Assembly (NCBI RefSeq): GCF_014174405.1
Contig: NZ_JACEGA010000001.1
Coordinates: forward strand, 1,052,001-1,116,000
Length of the DNA stretch: 64,000 nucleotides
Direction: 5' to 3'
From: Variimorphobacter saccharofermentans
Lineage (GTDB): Bacteria > Bacillota > Clostridia > Lachnospirales > Lachnospiraceae
Position numbers and translations under genes: made by a program. Position 1 is the first letter of the stretch. Each line of letters opens with the position of its first letter. The notes beneath the pieces are model-generated. The model was given only the letters and a program-made list of their open reading frames with translations. It had not been told where the DNA came from and made no database searches. Below are positions 17,543 through 25,296 of this stretch, piece after piece.

Positions 17543-18646
17543 ATGTCGGGATCAGTATACGGAAATAGCTTTATCGTATCGACTTGGGGTGAATCCCATG
17601 GAGAAGGTATCGGAGTAGTCATAGATGGTTGCCCGGCAGGTCTGCCCATCAGCGAAGATGTCATTCAGGTTTATCTGGATCGAAGAAAGCCTGGTCGAAC
17701 AGAATATGCGACACCGCGTAAAGAGGATGACAGACTTCAGATATTATCCGGTGTCTTCGAAGGACGTACCACTGGAACGCCCATTTCCATGGTGATATAT
17801 AATGAAAATCACCGGCCCTATGATTACTCCGAGATTTCGAAGTATTATCGCCCGGGTCATGCAGATTACACCTATGACCAAAAATATGGCTTTCGGGATT
17901 ATCGTGGAGGCGGACGTTCATCAGGTCGTGAAACCGGCGGAAGAGTAGCTGCAGGTGCGGTAGCCGCAACCATTTTAAAGGAACTCGGAATAACGGTATA
18001 TGCTTATACGAAATCCATTGGACCCATCTCCATTGATTATCAGAAATGTCAAAAGGAGTATACCTATCAAAGCCCTGTTAATATGCCGGATTTGGAGGCC
18101 TCTGCAAAGGCGGAAGCTTATATCCTGAAACAGAGAGAGGAGCATAATTCGGTAGGAGGGATCATTGAATGTATTGTGTCAGGAATGCCTGCAGGAATAG
18201 GTCAGCCGGTATTTGATAAACTAGATGCGGCACTTACTAAGGCAGTTATGTCCATTGGAGCTGTAAAGGGAGTCGAGATTGGCGACGGCTTTGCAGTAGC
18301 CACAAAAACAGGATATGAAAATAATGACTCCTTTTTCTGTGATAGCGAGAATAGAATCACGAAGCTCAGTAATCATGCTGGAGGCATATTGGGTGGTATC
18401 AGTGATGGAACCGAAATCATTCTTCGAGCTGCCGTAAAGCCTACTGCTTCCATTGCCAGACCGCAACGTACTGTTAATAAGAATAATGAAAATATCGAGA
18501 TTGAAATTCAAGGACGTCATGATCCGATTATCGTGCCAAGAGCTGTAGTAGTGGTGGAATCAATGGTAGCCATCACTCTGGTGGATTATCTCTTCCAGGG
18601 AATGACTTCAAGAATGGACAGGATAAAGGAATTCTACAAACGGTAG
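17543..18646 (+). CDS. aroC: Chorismate synthase
   Basis: A 367-residue protein of usual length. It starts SGSVYGNSFIVSTWGESHGE and has RRKPGRTEYATPRKEDD (about 47-63), RGGGRSSGRETGGRVAAGA (about 125-143) and RHDPIIVPRAVVVVES near the C-terminus, all family signatures. It converts EPSP to chorismate, the last step of the shikimate route, using reduced flavin. AGGAGG precedes ATG by 7 nt. No other aro gene is adjacent, which is common in Clostridia. A bidirectional hairpin lies at 18703-18745. Confidence 0.96.
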   Translation: MSGSVYGNSFIVSTWGESHGEGIGVVIDGCPAGLPISEDVIQVYLDRRKPGRTEYATPRKEDDRLQILSGVFEGRTTGTPISMVIYNENHRPYDYSEISKYYRPGHADYTYDQKYGFRDYRGGGRSSGRETGGRVAAGAVAATILKELGITVYAYTKSIGPISIDYQKCQKEYTYQSPVNMPDLEASAKAEAYILKQREEHNSVGGIIECIVSGMPAGIGQPVFDKLDAALTKAVMSIGAVKGVEIGDGFAVATKTGYENNDSFFCDSENRITKLSNHAGGILGGISDGTEIILRAAVKPTASIARPQRTVNKNNENIEIEIQGRHDPIIVPRAVVVVESMVAITLVDYLFQGMTSRMDRIKEFYKR

Positions 18647-18702
18647 AACTGGATTACTCAACTTAAACTGAGAAGTAGAATGTTATCTTTTGGATGAAAA
18701 GA

Positions 18703-18745
18703 AAAGCGATTTCATAACCATAGGGATTATGGTTGAAATCGCTTT
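18703..18745. terminator. Bidirectional terminator between aroC and a GNAT gene
   Basis: AAAGCGATTTCATAACC pairs with the GGTTGAAATCGCTTT half across a short loop. It lies between two convergent genes and can serve both. Confidence 0.75.
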
Positions 18746-18785
18746 ATGATTCTATTTAGAATATTGTATTATGGTTTCAATATAC

Positions 18786-19301
18786 TTAATCAACTGGAGA
18801 TTTAATGAGGGAATACATTTTCATATCCAGAACTTTCCCGTTTTTCACAGCGTTCTGTCTTAAGATACCTTCGCAAAGAAATCCGGCCTTTTCAAGTACT
18901 CGACATGAAGCAATGTTATAGGCAAAGGGTTCTGCGAAAATACGCAGGATATCAGTATTCTGAAAAATGGTTTCGCAAGTGAGCTTCACAGCTGTAGTTC
19001 CGATGCCTTTTCCCCAGTACTCCTCCGCGATGTAGTAGCCCATTTCCGCGGTACGTGAGTGGATGTTATCCTTTCGAAATACACCGATACTTCCAATGGC
19101 TTTGTCATCAACGGTAATGGCATAGGCATAGGTTTGGTCCTTATCAGCCTGCAACATGAAGCTGATAAATTCTTCAGCATCCTTTGTAGTATATGGAAAG
19201 GGTAGACCATCCCGCAGATTATCCAGTATCTTTTTGTTATTTAACGCAGCTGCCAGATCAGGTGCATCCTCCATTCTCCAAGGACGAATATTACAAATCA
19301 T
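18786..19301 (-). CDS. GNAT acetyltransferase (RimJ/RimL type)
   Basis: Start set at ATG 19301 (MICNIRPWRMEDAPDLAAAL), with AAGGAGG 9 nt upstream; a longer frame to 19376 lacks family similarity. The 171-residue protein has the acetyl-CoA loop region GYYIAEEYWGKGIGTTAVKL (R/Q-x-x-G-x-G/A pattern, here GKGIGT) and the usual late ENIASCRVLEKAGF-like segment (NIASCRVLEKAGF). It probably acetylates a protein N-terminus or small amine. It lies downstream of the YhfC-GNAT gene on the same strand with a 31-nt gap and may be co-transcribed. Confidence 0.85.
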   Translation of the reverse strand: MICNIRPWRMEDAPDLAAALNNKKILDNLRDGLPFPYTTKDAEEFISFMLQADKDQTYAYAITVDDKAIGSIGVFRKDNIHSRTAEMGYYIAEEYWGKGIGTTAVKLTCETIFQNTDILRIFAEPFAYNIASCRVLEKAGFLCEGILRQNAVKNGKVLDMKMYSLIKSPVD

Positions 19302-19332
19302 ATGACATAACCTCCTTCTACACGTTACAGTA

Positions 19333-20730
19333 CTATTCGATATCCAGTGAATACAACATTTCTTCCCGTTCCTCATAGGACGATTTGTTCTTTCGACCTT
19401 TTGTTATTGACACCAAGGATAAACCCAACTTTTGCATTACCTTATAAGAGCTGATATTTTCACTATCGCAGTGAGCTATAATTTTCTTAAGCTTCAATTC
19501 CCTTATTGCAAAATTCATTACCTCTCTGGCTGCTTCTGTGGCATATCCATTGCCCCAATAGCGTTTATTAATGATCCAGCCTAGTTCACCCGTATGCCTC
19601 TCCCTGTCAAGATCAATTCCAATTGCACCAATATGTTCATTCTCAAGAAGAATAGCAAATTCATAAAAATCAGGATTCTCTTTCTGCCATTCTGCCTGTG
19701 CCTTTTCTAAGAATTCTTCGGTTTCTCTTAGACTCGTATTAGGTAAGTAGATCATTAATTTGGTGTTTTCAATATCACTTGCATATTCGTGAGTCGAATG
19801 TAGATAATTCAATCCCAAGGGTACCAATACCAGACGTTCTGTTATTAATTTCACCTTATCACTCCTTAAAATTGATTTATCCATTATATATTTCCTAATT
19901 AAGGAAGTCAACCTTTTTATATTGCTTATATCCGAACCCTTTTTATATTGCTTATATCCGAACCATGCGAACGCCAGAGCCATAATCAGAACGAACCCTT
20001 CAATTATCCAGACACTTGTAATCATTCCCGTAACATACATTCCCGGTAAGAAATCCAGTGCGGCATGCAGTCCGATTGCAAGGAAGAGATAGCGAAGCTT
20101 CTTATCAGCGACACTACGGTATACGATCATGGTTAATCCCATATGAGCCACAAAGGCAAGGATACGTTCCACACCACCGACAAGGAATAAAAGCGGAGCA
20201 GTGGTATAAAAAGCAGAGTAGGTATTTGTAACAATCTGTGCTGTTGCAGAATCTAAGCTGGCAGTGAATGCATTCATTCCTGCCACATAGAGGATAATGG
20301 CGGAGACCAGATTGCTAATTCCACTTAACCCCCCTAGTAAGAGGGCTTCAATTCCGCCATGTCCTATACCGTACATGACAGCGCTTTCCTTCTCGGGATG
20401 CTTTTTCTTGAGGAAATGAAAGCCAACAAATCTTCCGACCTCTTCAAATACACCAGGAAATAAAGCCGCTACCAGTGAAAACACCAGTGGTTTTGATTGA
20501 ATAAAGCTACCCACCGAATGACCTTCATATAGTACACCGGCCTGAATGAGCTTTTCTACAATGACAAAGCTAACAAAGATTAAAGCACCTACGCCTACTC
20601 CGGCCAAAGAAGCACGTGTTTTCTTACGATACCAGATCAGATAAGTTATAGGGGTTCCAATGGATAATATAATTGAAAGTGCAATCATTACAATTACGTT
20701 AACGGGTAGTTCTCCTGCAGTATAGTTCAT
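19333..20730 (-). CDS. YhfC-type membrane protease-like protein fused to GNAT acetyltransferase
   Basis: The start is ATG 20730, 2 nt after the SdpI stop. Residues 1-285 are a polytopic YhfC (DUF2324)-like domain with FPGVFEEVGRF (about 91-101), GHGGIEALLLGG and IGLHAALDFLPG, the putative Glu/His metal-site helices. Residues about 293-465 are a RimJ-type GNAT domain (ITERLVLVPLGLNYL; RYWGNGYATEAAREV). The join falls inside an exact 26-bp tandem duplication (19912-19963). Removing one copy would end the first gene at TAG 19895-19897, and the GNAT would begin at GTG 19854, which still has AAGGAG 8 nt upstream. So two former genes are now one frame, or both products are still made. Confidence 0.85.
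   Translation of the reverse strand: MNYTAGELPVNVIVMIALSIILSIGTPITYLIWYRKKTRASLAGVGVGALIFVSFVIVEKLIQAGVLYEGHSVGSFIQSKPLVFSLVAALFPGVFEEVGRFVGFHFLKKKHPEKESAVMYGIGHGGIEALLLGGLSGISNLVSAIILYVAGMNAFTASLDSATAQIVTNTYSAFYTTAPLLFLVGGVERILAFVAHMGLTMIVYRSVADKKLRYLFLAIGLHAALDFLPGMYVTGMITSVWIIEGFVLIMALAFAWFGYKQYKKGSDISNIKRLTSLIRKYIMDKSILRSDKVKLITERLVLVPLGLNYLHSTHEYASDIENTKLMIYLPNTSLRETEEFLEKAQAEWQKENPDFYEFAILLENEHIGAIGIDLDRERHTGELGWIINKRYWGNGYATEAAREVMNFAIRELKLKKIIAHCDSENISSYKVMQKLGLSLVSITKGRKNKSSYEEREEMLYSLDIE
19912..19963. repeat. Exact 26-bp tandem duplication (frame-shifting)
   Basis: The 26 bp at 19912-19937 (beginning CCTTTTTATATTGCTTATAT) repeats exactly at 19938-19963. As 26 is not a multiple of 3, the second copy shifts the reading frame of the YhfC-like gene and abolishes its stop. 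Confidence 0.95.
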
Positions 20731-20732
20731 AG

Positions 20733-21380
20733 TTATTTTTTCCCTTTCTTGAATAGAGTATATGAATAGATACATGGGGTGATGACGGCTATGGCGAGAA
20801 TGGCAAATGTCCATATTTCGTAACCGGCAAGGCTAATGATTATTATAAGAATGGATAATGCTACCATCAGTATACCGGCCATACGATGTGTTTTCCTCCA
20901 GTTCACTTCATCTGCCAGAGTCCAAGGAAGCCGTATTCCTATCGTATAATTTTGCTTACATTTTGGCAGGTAATTACCAATCAGTAAGAAAATGATACCA
21001 AGAACTACCGTAATAACTTTACCAACATTGATGCCATCATTTAACACATAGAGAATGATAAGGCATTGCGTCATTATTCCGAGAATGGGTATGATAAAGC
21101 GAGAGATATACTGAAGTTGAGGAGTAGCATTCATTTGCTTGGGATCTGAGTTAACCACAGCACAGCATACAATTTGAAGAAGCAGTAGGATTAACGGGAT
21201 TCCAAATAGTGCGAAGGACTTGCTGGCGTAATTGTCCGGCTGATTATAAATGTTAAAATGTACTGGTATGGAATCGGGTAGCTGATTATAAAAGACTGCC
21301 CCGATTAGCAATGGTATCAGACACATTAAGCTGGTAACAACATTTAATCTAAAAAATTTTGAATTAGTGATCTTTGTCAT
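20733..21380 (-). CDS. sdpI: SdpI-family membrane immunity-like protein
   Basis: A 215-residue protein with six probable membrane helices. Its N-terminal DUF1648 region has QLPDSIPVHFNIYNQPDNYA (family D-x-P-x-H-F-N motif), and the SdpI C-terminal part shows IGIRLPWTLADEVNWRKTHRM. In Bacillus subtilis SdpI is the immunity protein against the SdpC toxin and also ties up the repressor SdpR. Here the gene overlaps sdpR by 17 nt. No SdpC, SdpA or SdpB lies nearby, so it is an orphan immunity or sensor protein. The YhfC-like gene follows. Confidence 0.88.
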   Translation of the reverse strand: MTKITNSKFFRLNVVTSLMCLIPLLIGAVFYNQLPDSIPVHFNIYNQPDNYASKSFALFGIPLILLLLQIVCCAVVNSDPKQMNATPQLQYISRFIIPILGIMTQCLIILYVLNDGINVGKVITVVLGIIFLLIGNYLPKCKQNYTIGIRLPWTLADEVNWRKTHRMAGILMVALSILIIIISLAGYEIWTFAILAIAVITPCIYSYTLFKKGKK

Positions 21381-21657
21381 ACTTATCTTCCTCCTTATTA
21401 ACTGAGAATTGGGAAAACCATAGCATTACTTCTTCAAATACGGACGTATTTAAATCATAGAAAATAAAATTCTTCTCCTTTGTCTCGGATATTAATCCTG
21501 CCTTTTTTAATTGTGATAGATGATAGGAGATGGTTGCATTCGTCATGTCAAATCTTGAAGCAATTTCGCCAGCCGATTTACTTCCGCTTCGCAGCATAAG
21601 TAAAATTTCTCGCCTGGCCGGGTCAGAAAGGGCTTTAAAGGTATCGGTAAATCCCAT
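21364..21657 (-). CDS. sdpR: ArsR/SmtB-family repressor, SdpR-like
   Basis: A 97-residue winged-helix protein: ALSDPARREILLMLR at about residues 10-24, then SAGEIASRFDMTNATISYHL, the recognition helix, and KAGLISETKEKNFIFY. The metal-binding Cys/His box of ArsR (ELCVCDL) is missing, as in SdpR. It overlaps sdpI and very likely represses its own operon through the CTATTTAG-type operators at 21694-21757. Signal release would come from the membrane protein SdpI, by analogy with B. subtilis. Confidence 0.85.
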   Translation of the reverse strand: MGFTDTFKALSDPARREILLMLRSGSKSAGEIASRFDMTNATISYHLSQLKKAGLISETKEKNFIFYDLNTSVFEEVMLWFSQFSVNKEEDKYDKDH

Positions 21658-21693
21658 TTATTCACTTCCTTTGCAATGTATTTCGATATATTT

Positions 21694-21757
21694 CTAAATA
21701 GATTATAACAATATTTGCTTAAAATGTAAAGAGCTATTTAGAGAAAATTCTAAATAG
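21694..21757 (-). promoter_or_regulatory. sdpR-sdpI promoter with palindromic operators
   Basis: On the minus strand TTTACA (21725-21730) and TATAAT (21702-21707) are 17 bp apart. CTATTTAGA (21734-21742) and TCTAAATAG (21749-21757) form a perfect palindrome just upstream of the -35, and another CTAAATAG lies at 21694-21701 just beyond the -10. Binding at both sites would shut the promoter. Confidence 0.75.
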
Positions 21758-21768
21758 TTATATTATAA

Positions 21769-21962
21769 AAGGGGATGTTTCATAATACATTCGCGAGGAC
21801 AATTACTTACCTCACACAGACGGAAGGACATATTACTGATTTTGCATGGCTCATTCGAACATTAATTTTCGCCTGAGCCATGCAAAATACAGCAATATGT
21901 CCTTCCGACAGTGCATTATGGTAAGTAATTATCCCCGCTGATACATTATGAGACATCCCCTT
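21769..21962. repeat. 194-bp inverted-repeat element, copy 1
   Basis: The two halves are near-perfect inverted repeats over about 80 bp. The ends read AAGGGGATGTTTCATAAT and ATTATGAGACATCCCCTT, and the inner stem is TTTTGCATGGCTCA with TGAGCCATGCAAAA. A second copy is at 48401-48597. It has no ORF, so it is a MITE-like or structured-RNA element. It lies between the sdpR promoter and the DUF1062 gene. Confidence 0.85.
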
Positions 21963-21983
21963 AGCTTATAATGATCTCTATCG

Positions 21984-22583
21984 TTATCCTGTTTGTTGAA
22001 AGCTAATTTCACCTCGAAGTATAATATCAATATCCGGACTAGGATGCTTTTTCATAATCTCAACATCTCCGGTTTTCTCTAAACGTTTTACTTGTTGTCT
22101 TGACAAATGCAATATATCTGCAAGGATTTTATCCGTTCTGAATTTCAACCCATATGGGTTTGATAGCTGTATCAAATCTCCGGGTTGGAAGGCGATTGTA
22201 TTCTCAATAGGCTTCTGTGTCTCAGTATCCCAGATCTGATACCTTATATCGTTCCAGTTAATATCTGCTTTATTACTTAGCATAAAGGATTTGTCTGTTC
22301 CATATTTCAGAGCAAGCTCTTTATCATTTTCCATAAATCTGGAATAAAGCTCAGGTGATAAATTCTTAGCCTTCATACGTTCAAAAATCGTAAGATTATA
22401 TGTGTGCTTACATTTATTACATTGATAGATTAACCATACATCAATTAGATTCCCATTGGCATTAATACGAAAATTGTTCGTATTAATATAGTCAGACTTA
22501 CATCCACATACAGAGCAATTTCGAGTTATCGTATAAGACTCCATCGGGGTAAGCATAAAGTTAAATATTCGTAAATAGCTCAT
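21984..22583 (-). CDS. DUF1062 family protein
   Basis: Start set at ATG 22583, with AAGGAG 7 nt upstream. The 199-residue protein has a zinc-ribbon-like N-terminus (CSVCGCKSDY and YQCNKCKHTYNLTI, four Cys), then RINANGNLIDVWLI, a DUF1062 signature. A late FRTDKILADILHLSRQQVKR stretch looks like a helix-turn-helix. The function is unknown; the zinc ribbon and the HTH suggest nucleic-acid binding. It stands alone between two inverted-repeat regions. Confidence 0.8.
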   Translation of the reverse strand: MSYLRIFNFMLTPMESYTITRNCSVCGCKSDYINTNNFRINANGNLIDVWLIYQCNKCKHTYNLTIFERMKAKNLSPELYSRFMENDKELALKYGTDKSFMLSNKADINWNDIRYQIWDTETQKPIENTIAFQPGDLIQLSNPYGLKFRTDKILADILHLSRQQVKRLEKTGDVEIMKKHPSPDIDIILRGEISFQQTG

Positions 22584-22614
22584 TTTGCATCTCCTTATAA
22601 AATCTTTCGGATAT

Positions 22615-22729
22615 GCAAAGGCTATTACATTGTATAGTGACATGCTCCCAACCTCATGTAGGAGTGGGGCTACTTACGAATTCAATATGAAATTGTATGC
22701 TGCGTCAATAATTTTGCAATAGCCTTTGC
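22615..22729. repeat. Inverted repeat upstream of DUF1062 gene
   Basis: GCAAAGGCTATT (22615-22626) is the exact inverse of AATAGCCTTTGC (22718-22729). The 115-bp span lies over the probable promoter of the DUF1062 gene. Confidence 0.6.
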
Positions 22730-22763
22730 TATGCAAAATAATAGGGTGTAGTCATAATGATAA

Positions 22764-22877
22764 AGCTCCCTTCGTTTTTGATATTGCTCATTCTAACATC
22801 ATACCAGGTTAAGCTCTACCTCAAACATCGTTATAATTAAGTTTGAGATTATGACGACTATACATACGAAGGAAGCT
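22764..22877. repeat. Second inverted repeat, between DUF1062 and CPBP genes
   Basis: AGCTCCCTTCGT (22764-22775) pairs with ACGAAGGAAGCT (22866-22877) with one mismatch. A GTCATAAT word at 22751 also has an inverted counterpart inside the arm (about 22848-22860), so the two pairings cross. It is just downstream of the CPBP gene stop and may end its transcript. Confidence 0.5.
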
Positions 22878-22899
22878 CTTGATTGTCAGAAATATTAAG

Positions 22900-23511
22900 T
22901 TAAATTAAGGAAAACATAGAAATCAATGCAGAAAAGACGTTGGACAATCCATGAATAAGCCAACTTGTATATATGGAACCATTGGCCTTCTTTTCATTTA
23001 TATATCCCATAAACCATGCAATGGAACCGGTTAATAGTATAATTATAACTGCCTTTCCTGTGCCAACCAAGGAAATAAACATTATGCCGTGCATAATACC
23101 AAAAATTATGCTCTGGATTATATTAGCGATGAAAAAGCTTAATTTATGTTCCAAGCGTTTTAATAAAAATCCTCGAAATAAGATTTCCTCAGGTAGTGCG
23201 GTATTAAAGAATGCATAGATTAATGCGGCCGGTAATCCAATTATACCCATACCTGAGAATTCGGAAGTTGCAGTTTCCGTATCTTTTAGTATAAATAATA
23301 CAAATAATGAAATTATCATAAACCCAACTGTAACTAAGCAGAAATAGACCCATAATTCCGTTTTCTTATCGGATGTTGCTTTTTTAAGACCTATCCATGA
23401 GAAAAAGTTTTCCTTCTTTCTCGCAGTAACCAGCCACCATATAAATGGAATAAGTGTAAACATAATGATTTGAATGATACTGCTCACCAGTTTGTTAATG
23501 AATAAATTCAT
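22900..23511 (-). CDS. CPBP-family intramembrane metalloprotease
   Basis: Start at ATG 23511 with AGGAGG 7 nt upstream; the longer frame to 23610 has no family similarity. The 203-residue protein has about six membrane helices and the Abi/CAAX motifs: LPEEILFRGFLLKRL (EExxxR, near residue 115), NIIQSIIFGIMHG and SWLIHGLSNVFSA. Such enzymes cut or process membrane peptides, and many give bacteriocin immunity. It lies 13 nt after the Dfx-type regulator gene and is in its operon. Confidence 0.87.
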   Translation of the reverse strand: MNLFINKLVSSIIQIIMFTLIPFIWWLVTARKKENFFSWIGLKKATSDKKTELWVYFCLVTVGFMIISLFVLFILKDTETATSEFSGMGIIGLPAALIYAFFNTALPEEILFRGFLLKRLEHKLSFFIANIIQSIIFGIMHGIMFISLVGTGKAVIIILLTGSIAWFMGYINEKKANGSIYTSWLIHGLSNVFSALISMFSLI

Positions 23512-23524
23512 CGAATGCCTCCTA

Positions 23525-24109
23525 TCATCCTTTGTGTGCCCACAATCCATGTTGATTACAGCTAAAATATAGCTTTCCGCCACCCATCCTTGGAATACGT
23601 ACTTCACCATTTTGTTCGGGATAAAGCTTAATCAATAAAACTCTATCATAATTCACATAGGCAACAAAGTTAATATAATGTGTTTTACTCATTTCATGTG
23701 AAAAAGTGATATAGTAATCATCTTCATTGATTTCCACGTTGATATTGTGGATATCATCGCTCGGTTTGGCTATCAATGGGGATAATTTGCGACCGCAGCA
23801 AGACAATTCTGCATCACTTGTAGATGTAATAATATTACCACAGGTATTACAAATATAAAAACGAATTTTCTTCATATTTCCTCCATCGGTATTATTCGGG
23901 TCCAAATCACCTAACAATATTTTTTCTATATTTACGTTTAATGCTTCAGATAATTCATGCAATAAGGATACGTCCGGACATCCCAAACCACGTTCCCATT
24001 TTGATATGGTTTTATCACTAATGTTCAGGACATCAGCTAGCTGTTTCTGCGTCAGGCCTTTTTCTTTCCGCAAACATGAAATAAGATTTCCTACTTTATA
24101 GCAATCCAT
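23525..24109 (-). CDS. XRE-type HTH regulator fused to a desulfoferrodoxin-like domain
   Basis: Start at ATG 24109, with the near-perfect ribosome site GGAGGTGATC upstream. Residues 1-60 are an XRE HTH (LTQKQLADVLNISDKTISKW, ERGLGCPDVSLLHEL). Residues about 80-190 resemble desulfoferrodoxin: CNTCG ... CCGRK (rubredoxin-type Cys4 site), then FSHEMSKTHYI and CNQHGLW, matching His and Cys ligands of the superoxide-reductase Fe centre. So a redox-sensing or superoxide-related regulator seems likely. The ligand set looks complete but is not proven. It precedes a CPBP gene by 13 nt. Confidence 0.8.
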   Translation of the reverse strand: MDCYKVGNLISCLRKEKGLTQKQLADVLNISDKTISKWERGLGCPDVSLLHELSEALNVNIEKILLGDLDPNNTDGGNMKKIRFYICNTCGNIITSTSDAELSCCGRKLSPLIAKPSDDIHNINVEINEDDYYITFSHEMSKTHYINFVAYVNYDRVLLIKLYPEQNGEVRIPRMGGGKLYFSCNQHGLWAHKG

Positions 24110-24304
24110 ATTGATCACCTCCATTTTTAAGCATAACATAGATAAGAAATAATTCAATCAACGCTCCGTAGAGTCTGAGATTATAGATATTAAAATTCGT
24201 ATTTTATTAAATTATACCAGATTTGTTAGGCTTGAATATACGGTCTGTTAAATAATGTATTATTATGTTAATATATCAATAAAAGGAACTATCCTGGGGG
24301 TATT

Positions 24305-25216
24305 ATGTTGCAAAGAATTGAGCAAATGAATGAGTCCATAGATTATATTGAAGCCCATTTGATGGAAGAAATAAAGGTTGAACAGCTTGCCAAGATTGCT
24401 GCTTGTTCCGTATATGATTATCAGCGTATGTTTTCCTTTATTACCGGGTCTAGCTTGTCGGATTATATTAGGCGCAGAAAACTAAGCTTAGCTGCTATGG
24501 AGTTACAACATAGCAATGACAAAATTATCGATATCAGCTTAAAATATGGTTATCAATCTCCTGATGCGTTTGCACGTGCATTTCATAAGTTACATGGTAT
24601 GACTCCTACCGAGGCAAGAAAGCAAAGTGCGATATTATCACTATATCCTAAGATCAAGCTATCCACTCCAAGCATAAGTAATAATGAGATTTCACACAGA
24701 ATTATATTGAACCAGCGATTCAAATTGTTATTAAAGGGATATGAATTAAATAGAAGCAGTGCCAATATTGAAATCGCAAAAGTAATTGAAGATGCGAGAC
24801 ATAATGGAACTCTTGAGGAACTGCAGAATGATAATCCAAACTGGAAGCTATACGGTGTTATCAGCTATCTTTCAAAGAATCCCCAATGCTTTATGTATTA
24901 TATTGGCTGTGAGTATTGCGGCAAACCGATCTTACCAGGGTATGAGGTAGTAGAGATATATTCACCTATCTGGGCAGTATTTGAAATGCCCAGTTTACTT
25001 TCCTATGCTAAAGAGATAGTAGGAGATAATTCCTTTCGTACATACATAATACCTCCAGAGTTGGAAAAATCCTTAGCCGAATTCTATACGGAATGGCTAT
25101 CTACTTCAGGTTATGAGGAAGCAGATGCACCTGAGCTTCAGCTTCATCATGTTATGCCGGATGGTAGGGTATCACGTTTTGAATACTTCGTACCGGTAAA
25201 AAAGCTACCCTACTGA
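24305..25216 (+). CDS. AraC-family regulator with GyrI-like effector domain
   Basis: A 303-residue protein. Residues about 10-105 are a double HTH of AraC type (EQLAKIAACSVYDYQRMFS, then ISLKYGYQSPDAFARAFHK). The C-terminal half (about 145-303) resembles the GyrI/Rob small-ligand binding domain, with the closing LQLHHVMPDGRVSRFEYFVPV. Rob/BmrR-like proteins sense amphipathic drugs. It diverges from the Dfx regulator; the 195-nt gap holds both promoters. A CPBP gene follows 80 nt downstream. Confidence 0.86.
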   Translation: MLQRIEQMNESIDYIEAHLMEEIKVEQLAKIAACSVYDYQRMFSFITGSSLSDYIRRRKLSLAAMELQHSNDKIIDISLKYGYQSPDAFARAFHKLHGMTPTEARKQSAILSLYPKIKLSTPSISNNEISHRIILNQRFKLLLKGYELNRSSANIEIAKVIEDARHNGTLEELQNDNPNWKLYGVISYLSKNPQCFMYYIGCEYCGKPILPGYEVVEIYSPIWAVFEMPSLLSYAKEIVGDNSFRTYIIPPELEKSLAEFYTEWLSTSGYEEADAPELQLHHVMPDGRVSRFEYFVPVKKLPY

Positions 25217-25296
25217 TTATGTGCTCCAAAAGTCGGGAAAAAAGTTGTGAGAATGGTAAACTGAATCATAACATTCTTGACTAAGGAGGTATTCAT

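Noticed and set aside
19302..19376. Upstream start for the GNAT gene at 18786
   Set aside because: The extra 25 residues have no family similarity; ATG 19301 has AAGGAGG at the right distance.
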